Below are positions 1-32,522 of a stretch of 64,000 nt of DNA, piece by piece (positions within the stretch are counted from its first letter, which is position 1; every line of letters starts with the position of its first letter). The notes under the pieces are model-generated. The model was not told the DNA's origin. It was given only the letters and a program-made list of their open reading frames with translations, and ran no database searches. Source of the DNA: Cristatella mucedo (taxonomy: Eukaryota > Bryozoa > Phylactolaemata > Cristatellidae). The stretch lies in NCBI GenBank assembly GCA_009760855.2, contig WPIO01000008.1, positions 11,690,001 to 11,754,000 on the forward strand, read 5' to 3'. A program made the position numbers and the translations under genes.

Positions 1-1068
1 GCTGTGCAAGTACAGCCTCTGCAAGGCTACTGTTGTAATCATGTAGATGTGAGCAGCTAGAAACATAGCAGAAGTTAGTGAAACTGCTAACAAGACATTC
101 GTGCTCAAAACACGATGAAAACATAGCAAGTTCAAGGCAACATACACCTCACATGCCATGCCTCACCACAATTAATCACCCAGGCCTAAACAGCAGCTCC
201 GGGAGTCCCGTTAAATATAAGCTGGCACCGTATCGTATTACCTCAAAACCTTCATATGAAAGAACTTAGCAATAAAATAGAGTGTCTACACACATTCACA
301 ATTAATACGTACATACATGATGTTTGCAGAAGTACTGTACACCCCGACTAAAGTATACAGGGCATTTTTTTAAGCATGTGACTGAAACGACATTTAGAGT
401 CAAAATAATAATTAAGCAAATACTAACAGTAATGTTGAATGTATAGCTTACCTAAGAGAACTTAACATCTAACCAGGCACATTACACCTAGGTGCAGGAG
501 AATCATCAACCATCGGTTAGTGACACACACGGCTTCGTGGATGCAAAAGCAAACAAGTATCATGCTTAGGCCAGCACGCAAAAGCAAATAAGACTCTCAT
601 AGCCACCGGTTAGTAATATCTATGGCATGTAGCATGCACTGAATCATGCACAGGTATGCAAGCAAAACATGCTGTAACAAAAAGACAGTTGACAGCTATC
701 CCGAACTTTAGCTGTCTTCCTAGCAGGAAAGCCAGTACAGAATAGTGTCTAAAGCTTCACATACTAGCCATGAATAAGTTAGGCATAGAACGGTAGTGAT
801 GACAGCAAACGCTACATTTTGGGAATACTTGCTCAATAGTCACGGAATTGCTGAAGGCTTACTATCATTTTCCCCCTTAAGGCCTCGACACTGACGTTGT
901 ATAAGAGTTCGATGCTTTCGTTGCATCGATACATCCATAATAAATGTTGTAGATGAGAAATGAGTAAACAAAGAAAGAACAAATGCACTAGATATAATTT
1001 AACAAACCGGTATCGGGAGGTTTGCCGGGCAGATTTCATTACGGATAAAATGCTTGCTGATTGAACAG
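1..1068. other. No gene recognised
   Basis: AT-rich sequence with only short frames. Around 485-740 there are words (GGTTAGTGACA, GCATGCA) reminiscent of the L2-like LINE 3' UTR, too decayed to call. Confidence 0.6.
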
Positions 1069-1245
1069 CCTCATTCATATAGCGGCAGAAAAGCCTTAAC
1101 GGCTATCACTATATACTGCTTGTAGTGGGCAATAAAGGATTGTCTACTGCCGGATTCGAACCCACGACATGAATCGCGAAGTACTAGAACTTTACCCCTA
1201 GGAACTAGCTCTGGAGAGCACCAATCACGAGCTGCCGCAAGCCGT
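1069..1245 (-). mobile_element. SINE family 1 (tRNA-derived)
   Basis: The minus strand carries a pol III B-box (GGGTTCGAATCC) and the shared body GATAGCCGTTAAGGC, ending CGCTATATGAATGAGGC. Nine further copies or pieces occur in the window, differing by many substitutions. Confidence 0.8.
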
Positions 1246-1604
1246 GAACCGGCTGCCAACCATTGCTGACCGCAACCTATTGGTCAGGAGCGACCTGGTC
1301 ACTCCAGAGTGCATATCGAGGTTTGTTTGGGTCTCGTTCGCCAGGGCATCAAACATGCCATCAAATAAAAAACTGCCATGTCGACGATGACCACTTCTCT
1401 ATTCATGGTTGGCACCCTCGGAATCTGATTTTACGGTAATGAAGCCTGCACAGTCGACATCACAATATAAGCATGTTGTCCGTCTTCTATACCATCTACG
1501 GTTCAGAAAACGCTTGGATGTTTTTCCAGCGATGTGAGTTCTCGGTCAACTCCGGCTGCAGAGGAAGCCATCGGTTAACATGCAAAAACTAGCCACTATT
1601 GGAT

Positions 1605-1731
1605 GGGCGGCGGAAAATGAGGGTGTTATATATGAAAGATTAAATTTATTGCAAGAAATAGGAACGCTAAACTGGCTAACTTAGTAGGATCAGCGAGAAT
1701 TTAAGTCTACATACAAAGCACCAACTGAATT
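1605..1731 (+). repeat. Direct duplication, copy 1
   Basis: Nearly identical to 2048-2173, with only a handful of substitutions and one indel. Shared landmarks are GGGCGGCGGAAAATGA at the left and ACCAACTGAATT at the right. It could be a short terminal direct repeat or a local tandem duplication of 443 bp. Confidence 0.85.
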
Positions 1732-2047
1732 ATACACGGAAATCAAGTTTCAGAAAATGACACTCAAATCGTTTAGGACCAGACGCCCCACAAGCCCGGA
1801 AATCCTACTAGCCAAATCCCTCGCAAGAATAGCTCGAAGGTGGCACATTCAAGGGGGTATGCCGTTAAAAAGGACACGCCGAGCAGCTCTATTTTTAGTA
1901 TTCGTGCATCAGCAGCTAATGCACCGAGATAATGCGGTAACCTACATGATTTGATAGATTCGCCTATAAAGAGCACTGTTCATTTCAGACCAGACTGCTA
2001 AGGGACTAGCTGAGCGAGTATGCATAGCTGTTGTTTAAAAAATAGAC

Positions 2048-2173
2048 GGGCGGCGGAAAATGAGGTGTTATATATGAAAGATTAAATTAATTGCAAGAAA
2101 TAGGAACGCTAAACTGGCTAACTTGGTAGGATCAGCGGGAATTTAAGTCTACATACAAAGCACCAACTGAATT
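2048..2173 (+). repeat. Direct duplication, copy 2
   Basis: Second copy of 1605-1731. It stops 12 bp short of the donor of the candidate exon at 2186-2304. Confidence 0.85.
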
Positions 2174-2185
2174 TAAAACTCATAC

Positions 2186-2304
2186 CTGATAGTTACAGGA
2201 TAATGTTCGAGCTTGTCCGTACTTTTGAGAATCTCTTCAAGTCTAGCCGTATGGTTCTCGCGGAGGTATAGCACAGCCAGCTCTGCATGAGAAGAACGGT
2301 CTGC
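2186..2304 (-). CDS. Unidentified candidate exon of a minus-strand gene
   Basis: The minus strand reads ADRSSHAELAVLYLREN, followed by ARLEEILKSTDKLEHYPV, and ends at an ATCAG/GTATGA donor; the proposed acceptor is CGCCTAAG. The helix-repeat feel (HAELAVLYL) recalls alpha-solenoid proteins such as vesicle-tethering VPS subunits, but I cannot assign a family. If real, the gene runs leftward beyond the window or through undetected exons in 1-2185. The hAT relic would then lie in its intron. Confidence 0.35.
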
Positions 2305-2633
2305 CTTAGGCGGTTTCCTCGGGCAGCTTCCTCAATTCCGTAGGAGGAACTGAGTACGATGCAAGCTAACGTTTGAAAAAAGTTACACGGGCATGAGTGA
2401 GTAGCATAGTAATGCTAAAAACCTTTAAACTCGCTCCCATGGATCGTGGATTGAGGATCAACCACGGCGTTCATTCGCACAGCGAATTTGGAGTTGGCGG
2501 TAGACCAGAGCTCAACCTTGACCCCAATCCCACAACTGTCCGATGACAAACGAGGGAATCCCTTCCGGAGACGAGATAGCAGATGCAAGTATTTCTGTGG
2601 CGACTACAAACAGTACGCTTAGAATAGCTTAGC

Positions 2634-2738
<105 letters not shown>

Positions 2739-3157
2739 GTACCATAATGAGAACATTCTTAAATTGAAATCGCTCAAGAAATAAGTAAGTATTTTTAATG
2801 AGCGTCTAATTCATCGCTTATAAATGTATTTTTGCTCAGAAATGATTACGCAGTGAATTCGTCTGACTCCGGTAGTATAAAAAGCGTTGAGCGGCTAGAG
2901 CAGGCCTCATAAGATGTGGTGTTCTATTTTTAGACGCCACATACCCATAATCTTAAGATTGAGTAACGCCGAACATAAAAAGTGGCACTGGGTATCAATT
3001 CATGCACCTACGACTGTCGCTTGACTTAAACGTGCCTTTTGACAACTGTTCACTGCAGAAATGAGTAGTCAGACGAAACACCTTTTCATCATCATGCTCT
3101 AGAATTCGGATTGTTAGTTACTGGACGCGACACCGAGTTCCGTGTCACGTTAGTCAT

Positions 3158-5830
3158 GTGCCGTTTCCGCACGACCTTCAAACGAACGGACAAGAAAACA
3201 CCAAGTACTACAGCGTTCCGTTCCGCAAAGAAAACTGCGAAAAGCGTAAGAGCACCCAGCACACCGTCGAATGGGAGAAGTACAAGAAGGCTACACCAGA
3301 AGAAAAGAAGGGATTCTTTAATGCTGCGAAACCAACGTCCATCGATCGCTACATTGTCAAGAGCAGCGATGTCCTACATCTCGTGGTGGATAAGAAAATT
3401 GTGGAGGATATCACTGCCAAACTGTTCTTTTGTGCTGGACGAGTCGGAGGCTTTATCAATAGAGAAAAGCTTGTCTGTTCCAACCAGTTCCCGACACAAC
3501 GTCTTCTTATCAGGTCGTCATCAAAAACGCGAAGCAATTCGAGCTCGCCCTAGATCACACTTCTGTTTGATCGTCTTTTAGTCAAACTGCTACTGTCGTC
3601 GATCAACACAAAGAGGTTTTCCAAAATGTCAAGCTTTGTCGGCATCAATGATACTCTCGTCAACAAGTATGTCCGAGTTGGTGTCGCCATTAATCTTCAA
3701 CGCATATCCGATATTTTGAGCTCTACCGAGTTTGGGCGTTTTTCCTTGCTGGCGATAGCTCTACGCATCAATCAGTCTCGTACTTCGACATTTGGATTCG
3801 TTTGTGTGCCAGTAGTGTTCTGAGCAATCTCCATCTGATCGCAGTGCCTTTCTACGATCGTCATACTGCTGGGAACATTGCTGCCACGATCTGTCGAATT
3901 ATGGATGGGCTATTCAACAACTGGCGTCTAAAATCGTTGCATCCAGCTTCGACGGCGAGAACAATATGACCGGACGATATTTGGATGTGGTGACGAAAAT
4001 CGATCAAGTGGCTGAATCCGCGTTGATGAGCATATGGTGGCTCCTCATCAAGTCGACCTTGTCGTAAAGGAGGGCTGTCTTTCGATGGATGGCGGATCGT
4101 TCTACAAAACCATTCACGATTTCAGCGTTTATTTAAGCCGCCAGCCGAATCTACAACTGGAGATTGGTACTGCATGCCCGAAAGATACCAATCGATGGGC
4201 TCATCTTGAGCGAATCCTATCTTGTATGCTCCAGCATCGCCGTCTTCTGATGTATTGGATTGCTGAGAAGAATCCCGTTGGTGGTTGATCGCGGCCGGTG
4301 TTCAACCACTGCTCGAGCTGGTCAACGTCACGTTGGTGATTCTACAATCTCCAAACATGATTCTTTCCGAAAAGACCACTGAGATCGAAAATCTTTCCGT
4401 CCGCCTTATGCAATCAATGAATATTGAACTGACCTATTCTAACAATGAGTTCAAGAACATGCAGCCTGACGAATATGTCATATCGGATCGTTGGTGGGTT
4501 AAAATCGTAGATGTGGAGGCCACCTCCGAAACCAGGGCTCCTGGACTCTAGATCTGTTGCAAGATGATGCTGGCCGAACGCCCATTTTGACAGAGATTGC
4601 TCTCTTCGGATTGAAACTAACGAATGGTGAGGCTTGTGTTCAGGCTGAGCGTGACTCTGTACCCAGGCTAGGTTTGGTTGGCTGGGACCGGACGGCTGTA
4701 ATGCGGGTAAGGGTCGCCGGCTAGGCCGGAGGCGGACCTACGGCATGGCCGGATGTGCGGTGACGTGAGGTCACCGGGGCTTTTGGGTAGGAGAAGTTGG
4801 CCGAGTAAGCCGTGGTGTTGGAGGCTCCCGGTCTCGCCGAGTTATGCACCTGGATGGTTGCAGGCGTGCTCCGGCGATGTGGCCACGCACACAAGGCAAC
4901 GAGTGCCCAAAGCCCGTGCGGAGCTGGATAGCACGCTCGTTGTTGAGACTTGTATATTCCGCATTCCCCGTGTGACGTGTTCGTGACACCCCTCCATGAG
5001 TTGGCGTCTTTCGGCGGAAGCTCTTGGCTGTGGTGGACGTCGGCTCCGACTAGCCAAGCAGTTATTCAGCTAGCCGTATCTTTTACGGCGTACGCTCGTA
5101 TTGTTGGATTCGGAGTCGGTACAACGGCGGGACTTCGGAAGCCGACTGACCAACTAACACGTTTTTTCGCTCTTGCTGCGTTGTCTTGCGCCCCTTTATC
5201 GTACTTTGTATAGGACCTTCCCCTGTAGACTTGTTTAGTTCCCCTGCTGTTGTTCGCTGATGCGGTATTATAAAGAGGTCTTACTTGACGGCCGCTCGTC
5301 TTACCCTAACTCAGTGGCAAGTCGGGCAGCGTGGCCGGAGTGTGGCGGGGCTTGGCGGGAAATAGCCTCTGACCCCTGGGACTCAGCTACAACTTCAATA
5401 ACCAAGCTGCTGACGATCTCGCACCCAAGTGATGCCGTTCGACCTCGTGAAACTGGAACCATGCGATTTCATCGACAGCGGTCTCGAAACGTATCGACCA
5501 CATTTGGAAAAGTTTTGGCCCACTGAGGAGATCGATCGTGTCGAACAAGATCAACAAGCACTCTTCAACGCCTGCAAGCGCGAATCCCACACTTGAACCA
5601 TCATCGATAATCAAAACCACACCACATTTTTGAATGCGGGTTAGAATGCTCTGGTGTTGGGGCATCGTTTTTTTGTCTTTGAGCATGTTCAGCAGTGGCC
5701 TGGCAAGCGCCTTTGCCAACACAACCAGTGTTGAATCCGATTTTAACATTCTCAAATGGGAGGACAACTTTCGTCAGTTCATGGTGAATCTGACACTGGA
5801 GGGCATCTTCCAAAAAACAGTGGGGAGTCG
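3158..5830 (+). pseudogene. Degenerate hAT-like transposase, interrupted by an insertion
   Basis: Conceptual translation in shifting plus-strand frames gives hAT-type segments in order: an N-terminal part with YYSVPFRKENCEKRKS (3218), FYDRHTAGNIAATICRIMDG (3850), SSFDGENNMTGRYLDVVTKI (3948), FSVYLSRQPNLQLEIGT (4110), KDTNRWAHLERILSCMLQHR (4180), MNIELTYSNNEF (4418), LFGLKLTNGEACVQAERD (4608), then after an insertion YNFNNQAADDLAP (5388), CDFIDSGLETYRPHLEKF (5463) and the C-terminal hAT signature LASAFANTTSVESDFNILKWE (5700). Several frameshifts and stops separate the blocks, so it is inactive. The DG...NMTGR and NTTSVESDF motifs are the reason for the hAT call. I did not delimit terminal inverted repeats. 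Confidence 0.75.
4658..5379. mobile_element. GC-rich insertion of about 720 bp within the hAT relic, flanked by GACTC
   Basis: The hAT frame breaks after ACVQAERD and resumes at YNFNNQAADD. Both edges carry the pentamer GACTC (4653-4657 and 5380-5384), as expected of a target-site duplication. The insert is richer in G+C than its host, has no recognisable protein and starts TGTACCC. It could be a solo LTR, although the far end does not show the usual CA, or a non-autonomous DNA element without clear inverted ends. Confidence 0.5.
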
Positions 5831-6000
5831 GGATAATAACAATAATAATGCACTTGATAAAGCGCCCTCAGAGAACTTAATCTCTCTCTAGGCGCTTTAC
5901 ATTTGTTGCAAAGGGATGGGAATTCAGGTGCCAGGAGGCTTTGACCAAGCTTATGGGAACCAGGCTGTGTCACAATAGCTGTATACACCGCCACCAACTT
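5822..6000 (-). mobile_element. Repeat ending in the LINE-type hairpin tail
   Basis: The minus strand ends with AAGCGCCTAGAGAGAGATTA and TTCTCTGAGGGCGCTTTATC plus a (TTA)n run (5827-5902), identical in type to the L2-like LINE end. The upstream 90 bp do not match the LINE and may be a SINE head. It lies directly against the 3' end of the hAT relic. Confidence 0.6.
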
Positions 6001-6599
6001 GCATTGCTACTGCTTTATCACCAATTTGAATAAAATCAGTATTTTGCCAATTTTTATACGATGCCAATATTCAAGATTTTTGGACGCCGAATTAAAGCTA
6101 AAATCGTTAAATCGGCATTTGCCACATCTTATGAGGCTGGGCTAGAGCCAAGCGGCGCGGCGACTCGTTCGGTAACTCTCTAGTGACAGCACTGCCGAGG
6201 AAAACGATGAGTTCTTAAAGACAAGCTGAGACCAATGCAAGAGTGTACATTAGTAGATGAAGGCTAGTGGTGGTCCTTTTGTAGTCTGAACTAACGTAAA
6301 TAATAGTTTATATGGCGCCCTGAGTGTTGCCTGGTTCTCACGGTACAATTTATTATACGGTGCACGGAGCAGAGAGAACCGCAACTCATTTAGCCCCCTT
6401 CTCCCACTCGAGTCCCCTCTCCTCAATCACTGCTGTGCCCGCCGACCCTGATTGTAAATCCACTGTCTGTTTACCAGCGGGTTACCGGCATGTGTCCATG
6501 CCACATCAGAGGCAGACCACAGCTGTGCACTGGCCCCTCTTGATAATGCTCCCAACAGCTGTTTATCAGCGGTTTAGCAGAGGAGCAGTACCGGCGTGC

Positions 6600-6830
6600 A
6601 TATAATCATACTACACTGAGGGAACTTGGCCTCTTTCAAGGCACCTAAAATATACTGTAAAGGAAACACGATCAAATGGTTAGTGATAGCATCCACCGCG
6701 TCAACCAGCATAATATAGTTAGAGGTGGCATGCACAGTGTCAGCACGCACAAGCAAACAAAAGACAAATCACAAGGACCCACCAAATGCTGTGAAAAATA
6801 GCTGCATCCTGATAAAAAGAAATAGCCTCG
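6600..6830 (-). mobile_element. L2-like LINE 3' UTR remnant
   Basis: The minus strand contains the 3' UTR words shared with the intact copy (the GGGTCCTTGTGATTTGTC and GCATGCCACC regions) and a decayed tail near 6610-6660. There is no coding sequence. Confidence 0.5.
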
Positions 6831-8875
6831 CTTGTACGGGATTAATTATTTCCATGAACGACAGCCGCCAACTTAATGCATACTTTTGGGGTTGAGACTC
6901 GAGTATCCTCGATCGATGAAGCTAGCAGATATTGTGGGGGAAATTTTTTCTGTCACGGTGCAGGCAGAAGGCAAGCGACAGTTGGGAAAGGTGCTCGAAG
7001 CCGCGTCGGTTCCGAAGGCCCGATTGGGTTCTATTCCTCAGGTCAAGACTACTCGACTATGAAAGGCAGGGCTAAGCATGACTCTACACAAATCCAGCTC
7101 GTCTACAGAGCCTCCTTGCAGCTAAGCTGGTCACAGATCAGCTCTGTCCCTGCGTTGGCAAGTAGAAATCTAAAGGCCAGCTTCGTTGTCGAGGAAAAAA
7201 AGAGCAGCAGGAATGGGTGAGTAGAGGATGGAAGACAAATGCGAGCAAAAGTCTACAACATAATGATAAGTCTCATCGCAATAGCTTCGAGGCATTAGTG
7301 AAAGCTTCGAACACATTCGCTGTATACAAGTAATATGTGTGCTTTGCCAGTGGGGGGCGGCAACATGATCTTCATCTGCCAGACTCAATGATCGATGCAA
7401 ATTATTCGGTGAGGGGGCGGTAGCTCGTGCTTGATCGAGCTGTTAACTCCCATTTTACACGGAGTAAGTCTGGGCTATAGCACGTTTCAACGGGTCCATG
7501 TGACTGCATTTTGCTTTAATCGGGCTGCCAGTGACACATAGATGCAGTTTGCACTGCTAGCACAAACCTCTTAGAGCAGAAATAAGATGCACGGGGATCC
7601 AGAAGAATGTATCTTTTGATACTGGCTCCTATTAAGCACTGCAGTTTGGCTGGGCTGATTTTTCTTCGAAGATGCACGATCTTGTTCTGTTTGGCATGGA
7701 CTTGTAAAGTTTGTACTGTAGAAAGATTCGGCAAGGCATACATATGTAGCTGCTATATCCAGTTCTATAGGCTGAGTAAACATCCATTCCGGCTTGCGGT
7801 TCACAGAACATCGCATGGGCACTTGCACATGATGATAATAAGGCGCCTGCAACCCCATCGCCCATGATTCAACTCATGAGAATCTTCAACATAGTCATGT
7901 CCGTATGGTAACAGGATTGCTAGCTTCCCACGGAAGCGTCCATGCTAATTTCTGCAGACTGCTTGAGAATCGAGCACTTGAAGCAGCATGTCGAACTGCT
8001 TACTACCCTAAAAACAAATTATTACTTACTCCAATGTCTGTACTGGCAGGCTCTCGAGTCAGGTATGACGGGGTTTGAACGATGGTACGAGCATAGAAAA
8101 TCTCTAATGCCTGCCTGCACTTGGCATTTAAATTTAGTCGTAGCAGCAAATTAACAAGCAGATAAATTAAGAAGAGTTACAATATTTGCTTCTAAATGAG
8201 CTGTCATTGTTTCAATCACATACCCAGTTATGCACGTACCTGGTCTAGTGAACATACCCCGTAAATTCTTCGTGTGCAGTGCAAGTTTGAGCATCTGAAA
8301 CTCAGCAGGTCTGGCACAAAATGGCTGCTTAAAAAAAACACTAATTAAATCAAATTGCAGTCTATCCGTGTCAGAACCAGGACGTTATCCAAAGACGGTC
8401 TGTATAAAAGGATCAGATGTATGAGGAAGCACACATTTCTCTGTACAAATAGTAATTACATATAAAATCACTACACAAGGAAGATAATCCACTTCCAAAT
8501 ATCATCAGCAGTCCGGCAAAAAGAAATAAAGATATTTCATGCAAGCTTATTCAGCAAAAATGAATGAGTATGGCCATAATAACACAATCGTATCATCTCC
8601 ATCCTCCACGAGACTATGTATTTCAAAGTTGGAAAAGCGAGTGTATTCGGCAGCTGCAAAAGCGCGAATAGCAGCCTTGAAAAAATAAGCTGCTGCGTTT
8701 ATGAGCTGCATAGCCACTAAGTCTTTGCCGGAAGTGGATCAGCAGCAAGAATTGAAAATTCGAAAGCATTGTGCTCTGTTAACTTAACGGCACCACATCG
8801 GTCACGAGCCATCCACGGTAGTGAGAAGCAAGCCGGATGGCCTTCTAGGACAACAAGCCATGGCGGACTGTGCCA
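6831..8875. other. NUP85 3' flank, no gene recognised
   Basis: Several frames of 60-115 codons stay open but none shows a known motif. The part next to 8876 should be the NUP85 3' untranslated region. I saw no canonical AATAAA close to the stop on the minus strand; AATAAG occurs near 8550. Confidence 0.5.
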
Positions 8876-30179
<21,304 letters not shown>

Positions 30180-30249
30180 TACGTATTAGTTTACCTTTAC
30201 AGATAGAGAGCTCCGTTTAGGGGGCGGGATACCCCGAGCGGCGGCTGAA
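30180..30249. promoter_or_regulatory. Candidate bidirectional promoter between NUP85 and CRYM
   Basis: Only 70 bp separate the NUP85 ATG (minus) from the CRYM ATG (plus). The interval holds a GC box (GGGGCGGGA, 30221-30229) and no TATA box. It also contains a plus-strand pyrimidine tract ending in CAG (30190-30202) that could act as a splice acceptor, so CRYM could have an upstream untranslated exon overlapping NUP85. Sharing of one promoter is inferred from the spacing. Confidence 0.6.
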
Positions 30250-32004
30250 ATGGCATCTCCTGTACATATAAACGAGAAAGAAGTAGGCGAACTACTCAGC
30301 ATCGATGATTTGATACGAAACGTGGAATCCGCACTAAAATACGCGACCGAAGGCGCCGCTGGAGGTGTGGTGCAACCTGTTCGGACTGTAATTCCAGTTG
30401 CTGAGTACGGTGGGTAAGTCGTGGCCGTTACCTCCGAGTCGGTACCGGTGTCGGCGCCTTTCGGCTGGGCCGCCGGAGGGCGGAGGTGGGTGGGTGGGTG
30501 CAACTGCAAAGACTCAACCGGAAAGTATTTAGGATTTAACAGTCCGGTTGGCCGCCATACCTCGCGCGTTGTTGCTCTTAGGGGGCCGCTGGTCACTGGC
30601 CTAGCAGCGACCTGCAGCAGGTGGACCAACTCCGCAGCAGTAGCGTCCGCAGAGTCTCGCGCGCGGCCGAAGCCGCCAGGCCACCGGAACTGGAGGCCGT
30701 GGCTGGAGGCCATGACTCGCGCCTGCGGCGGTGCACTCGCGAGGCAGCGCCTGTGCCCGGTGCGCGGCGGCTTCGCGAGGCAGCCGCGAGCGGCAGCTTC
30801 AGAACGAGTGTTGCTCCGCCTCCGCCCGCTCCCCAGCGACTATCTAGCGCGCCCGCACTCGTGCCCGCGCTCGCACGGGTCCACACCACTCGTCCCCGCG
30901 TCGCCCTTTTATGTTAATCAGCTGCCTCGGGGCTTTCAAAAGCTTCAGTGTAGAAGCACTACTCCCTTGTCGATCGACAGCAACCGGTCTGCAAATGCAG
31001 TAAACTGGCAGCTCACCGACGTCCATCTGCCATGGTATGCTGACTAGAGGCCAAATAAGAAAGCAGGTCTGATGCTGCCGATCGCTCTAGAAAAACAGTG
31101 GGCTCGTGCTACCGACCGAGAGTCATCCGGCAGAAAATTGTTTGAACATTCGCCGTGTACGTTTCGAAAAGAAAATAGACCGAAATTTGAAAAACCAGCT
31201 GATATTAGCGATAGACTAGTGTGCAGATTACAATAAAGGCACAATTTCCTGCGAGCTCTAAGGGCCGTAGAGGCCGATTGAGGCCATGCCTGTACCGAGA
31301 GTGAAATGGCATGCAGCAGCCTGCACGCTAAGCCGAGTCTAGGGCAGCTGAGCAAAAGTGTCTGATCGCCAGACGAAGAAAGCTGGAGTAGTGCTCCGCT
31401 GACTGGTTAGAGCAGCTGTCCCTGCAAAGACGCGTGAAAGCACGCAGGCAACGAGTCCAACCGCCGAGAGGTGACAGACCGAGAGTGTGAACAGAGCCCA
31501 ACGACGGTCCCGAGCCACAGCTCGTGTCACTCGAAGTAACTCGATGCCCATGGATCGGCAAAATATTATATTTTCGCGTTTTCATAGTTGCTTTTTGAGG
31601 CTTTTTCCTTAGCGGGATAGCTATATTTTAGTCCAATTGTCCGAAAATTCGTCTCTTTGCTGCTCGTCGAAAGTCCTATAGACTTTGAGCTGCACTCATT
31701 CTAAGGTCATTCGGCCGGGCTTGCACTAGCTGAGTGAATCGCTTTTCATTGTTCCTTTTAGCTGAGGTGCACCTCTTATTACTGGAGAATAAAATATGTA
31801 TTCTTCCGGTTTGCGACCAATTGTTTTCATCGATGCTTATTGGATCTGATATTATCAATGACTTTCAAATTCAATATTAGTTAAATTGATCATTTTCCTC
31901 TGTGCCTCATTTGAAAACATTGGCGGTTGAGACAGAAGAGTTGTGCAGAACTGAATGGTGTAGGAGCTGCTGTCCCTTTTTGGCCAGTCTTCTGCCTCAG
32001 TGTC

Positions 32005-32062
<58 letters not shown>

Positions 32063-32440
32063 TCTCTCACTCTCCCCCTCTCTCTTTATCTTTCCTCTTT
32101 CAGTTCTATCTTATTTCTCTTGTCTTTCTAGCTCGCTGTCTCACTTTCTTCTCACTCTTTTTACTCTCCCAGCATTTTCTCCATTCACGTGAATTGCCCT
32201 GTCTGCTTATGCATGCTGAAATTGTGCATGTTATCGCTAACCAATTTAATTGCTTTAATTTTAGCGTATGTATATTATCTCTGAATAATTGACACGCTTC
32301 CTTTCCAGTATATGAAAAAGGCCTAGAAAGAGATTTACTTCGCGTAAGTTACTAAATACATAACTATTATTGTCCCTCTTTCTATTCTTCTTCTCTCTCT
32401 CTCTTTCTGCATGTTTGTCTGTCTGTCTGTCTGTCTGTCT

Positions 32441-32522
<82 letters not shown>

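Noticed and set aside
7571-7867. Overlapping frames of 75-95 codons on both strands
   Set aside because: No recognisable motif, unconvincing splice sites and location in the expected NUP85 3' flank.
30421-31047. Plus-strand frame of 208 codons and a minus-strand frame of 175 codons
   Set aside because: Both lie in CpG-rich DNA where stops are rare, are low in conserved motifs, and overlap CRYM exon 1/intron 1, which is supported by homology.
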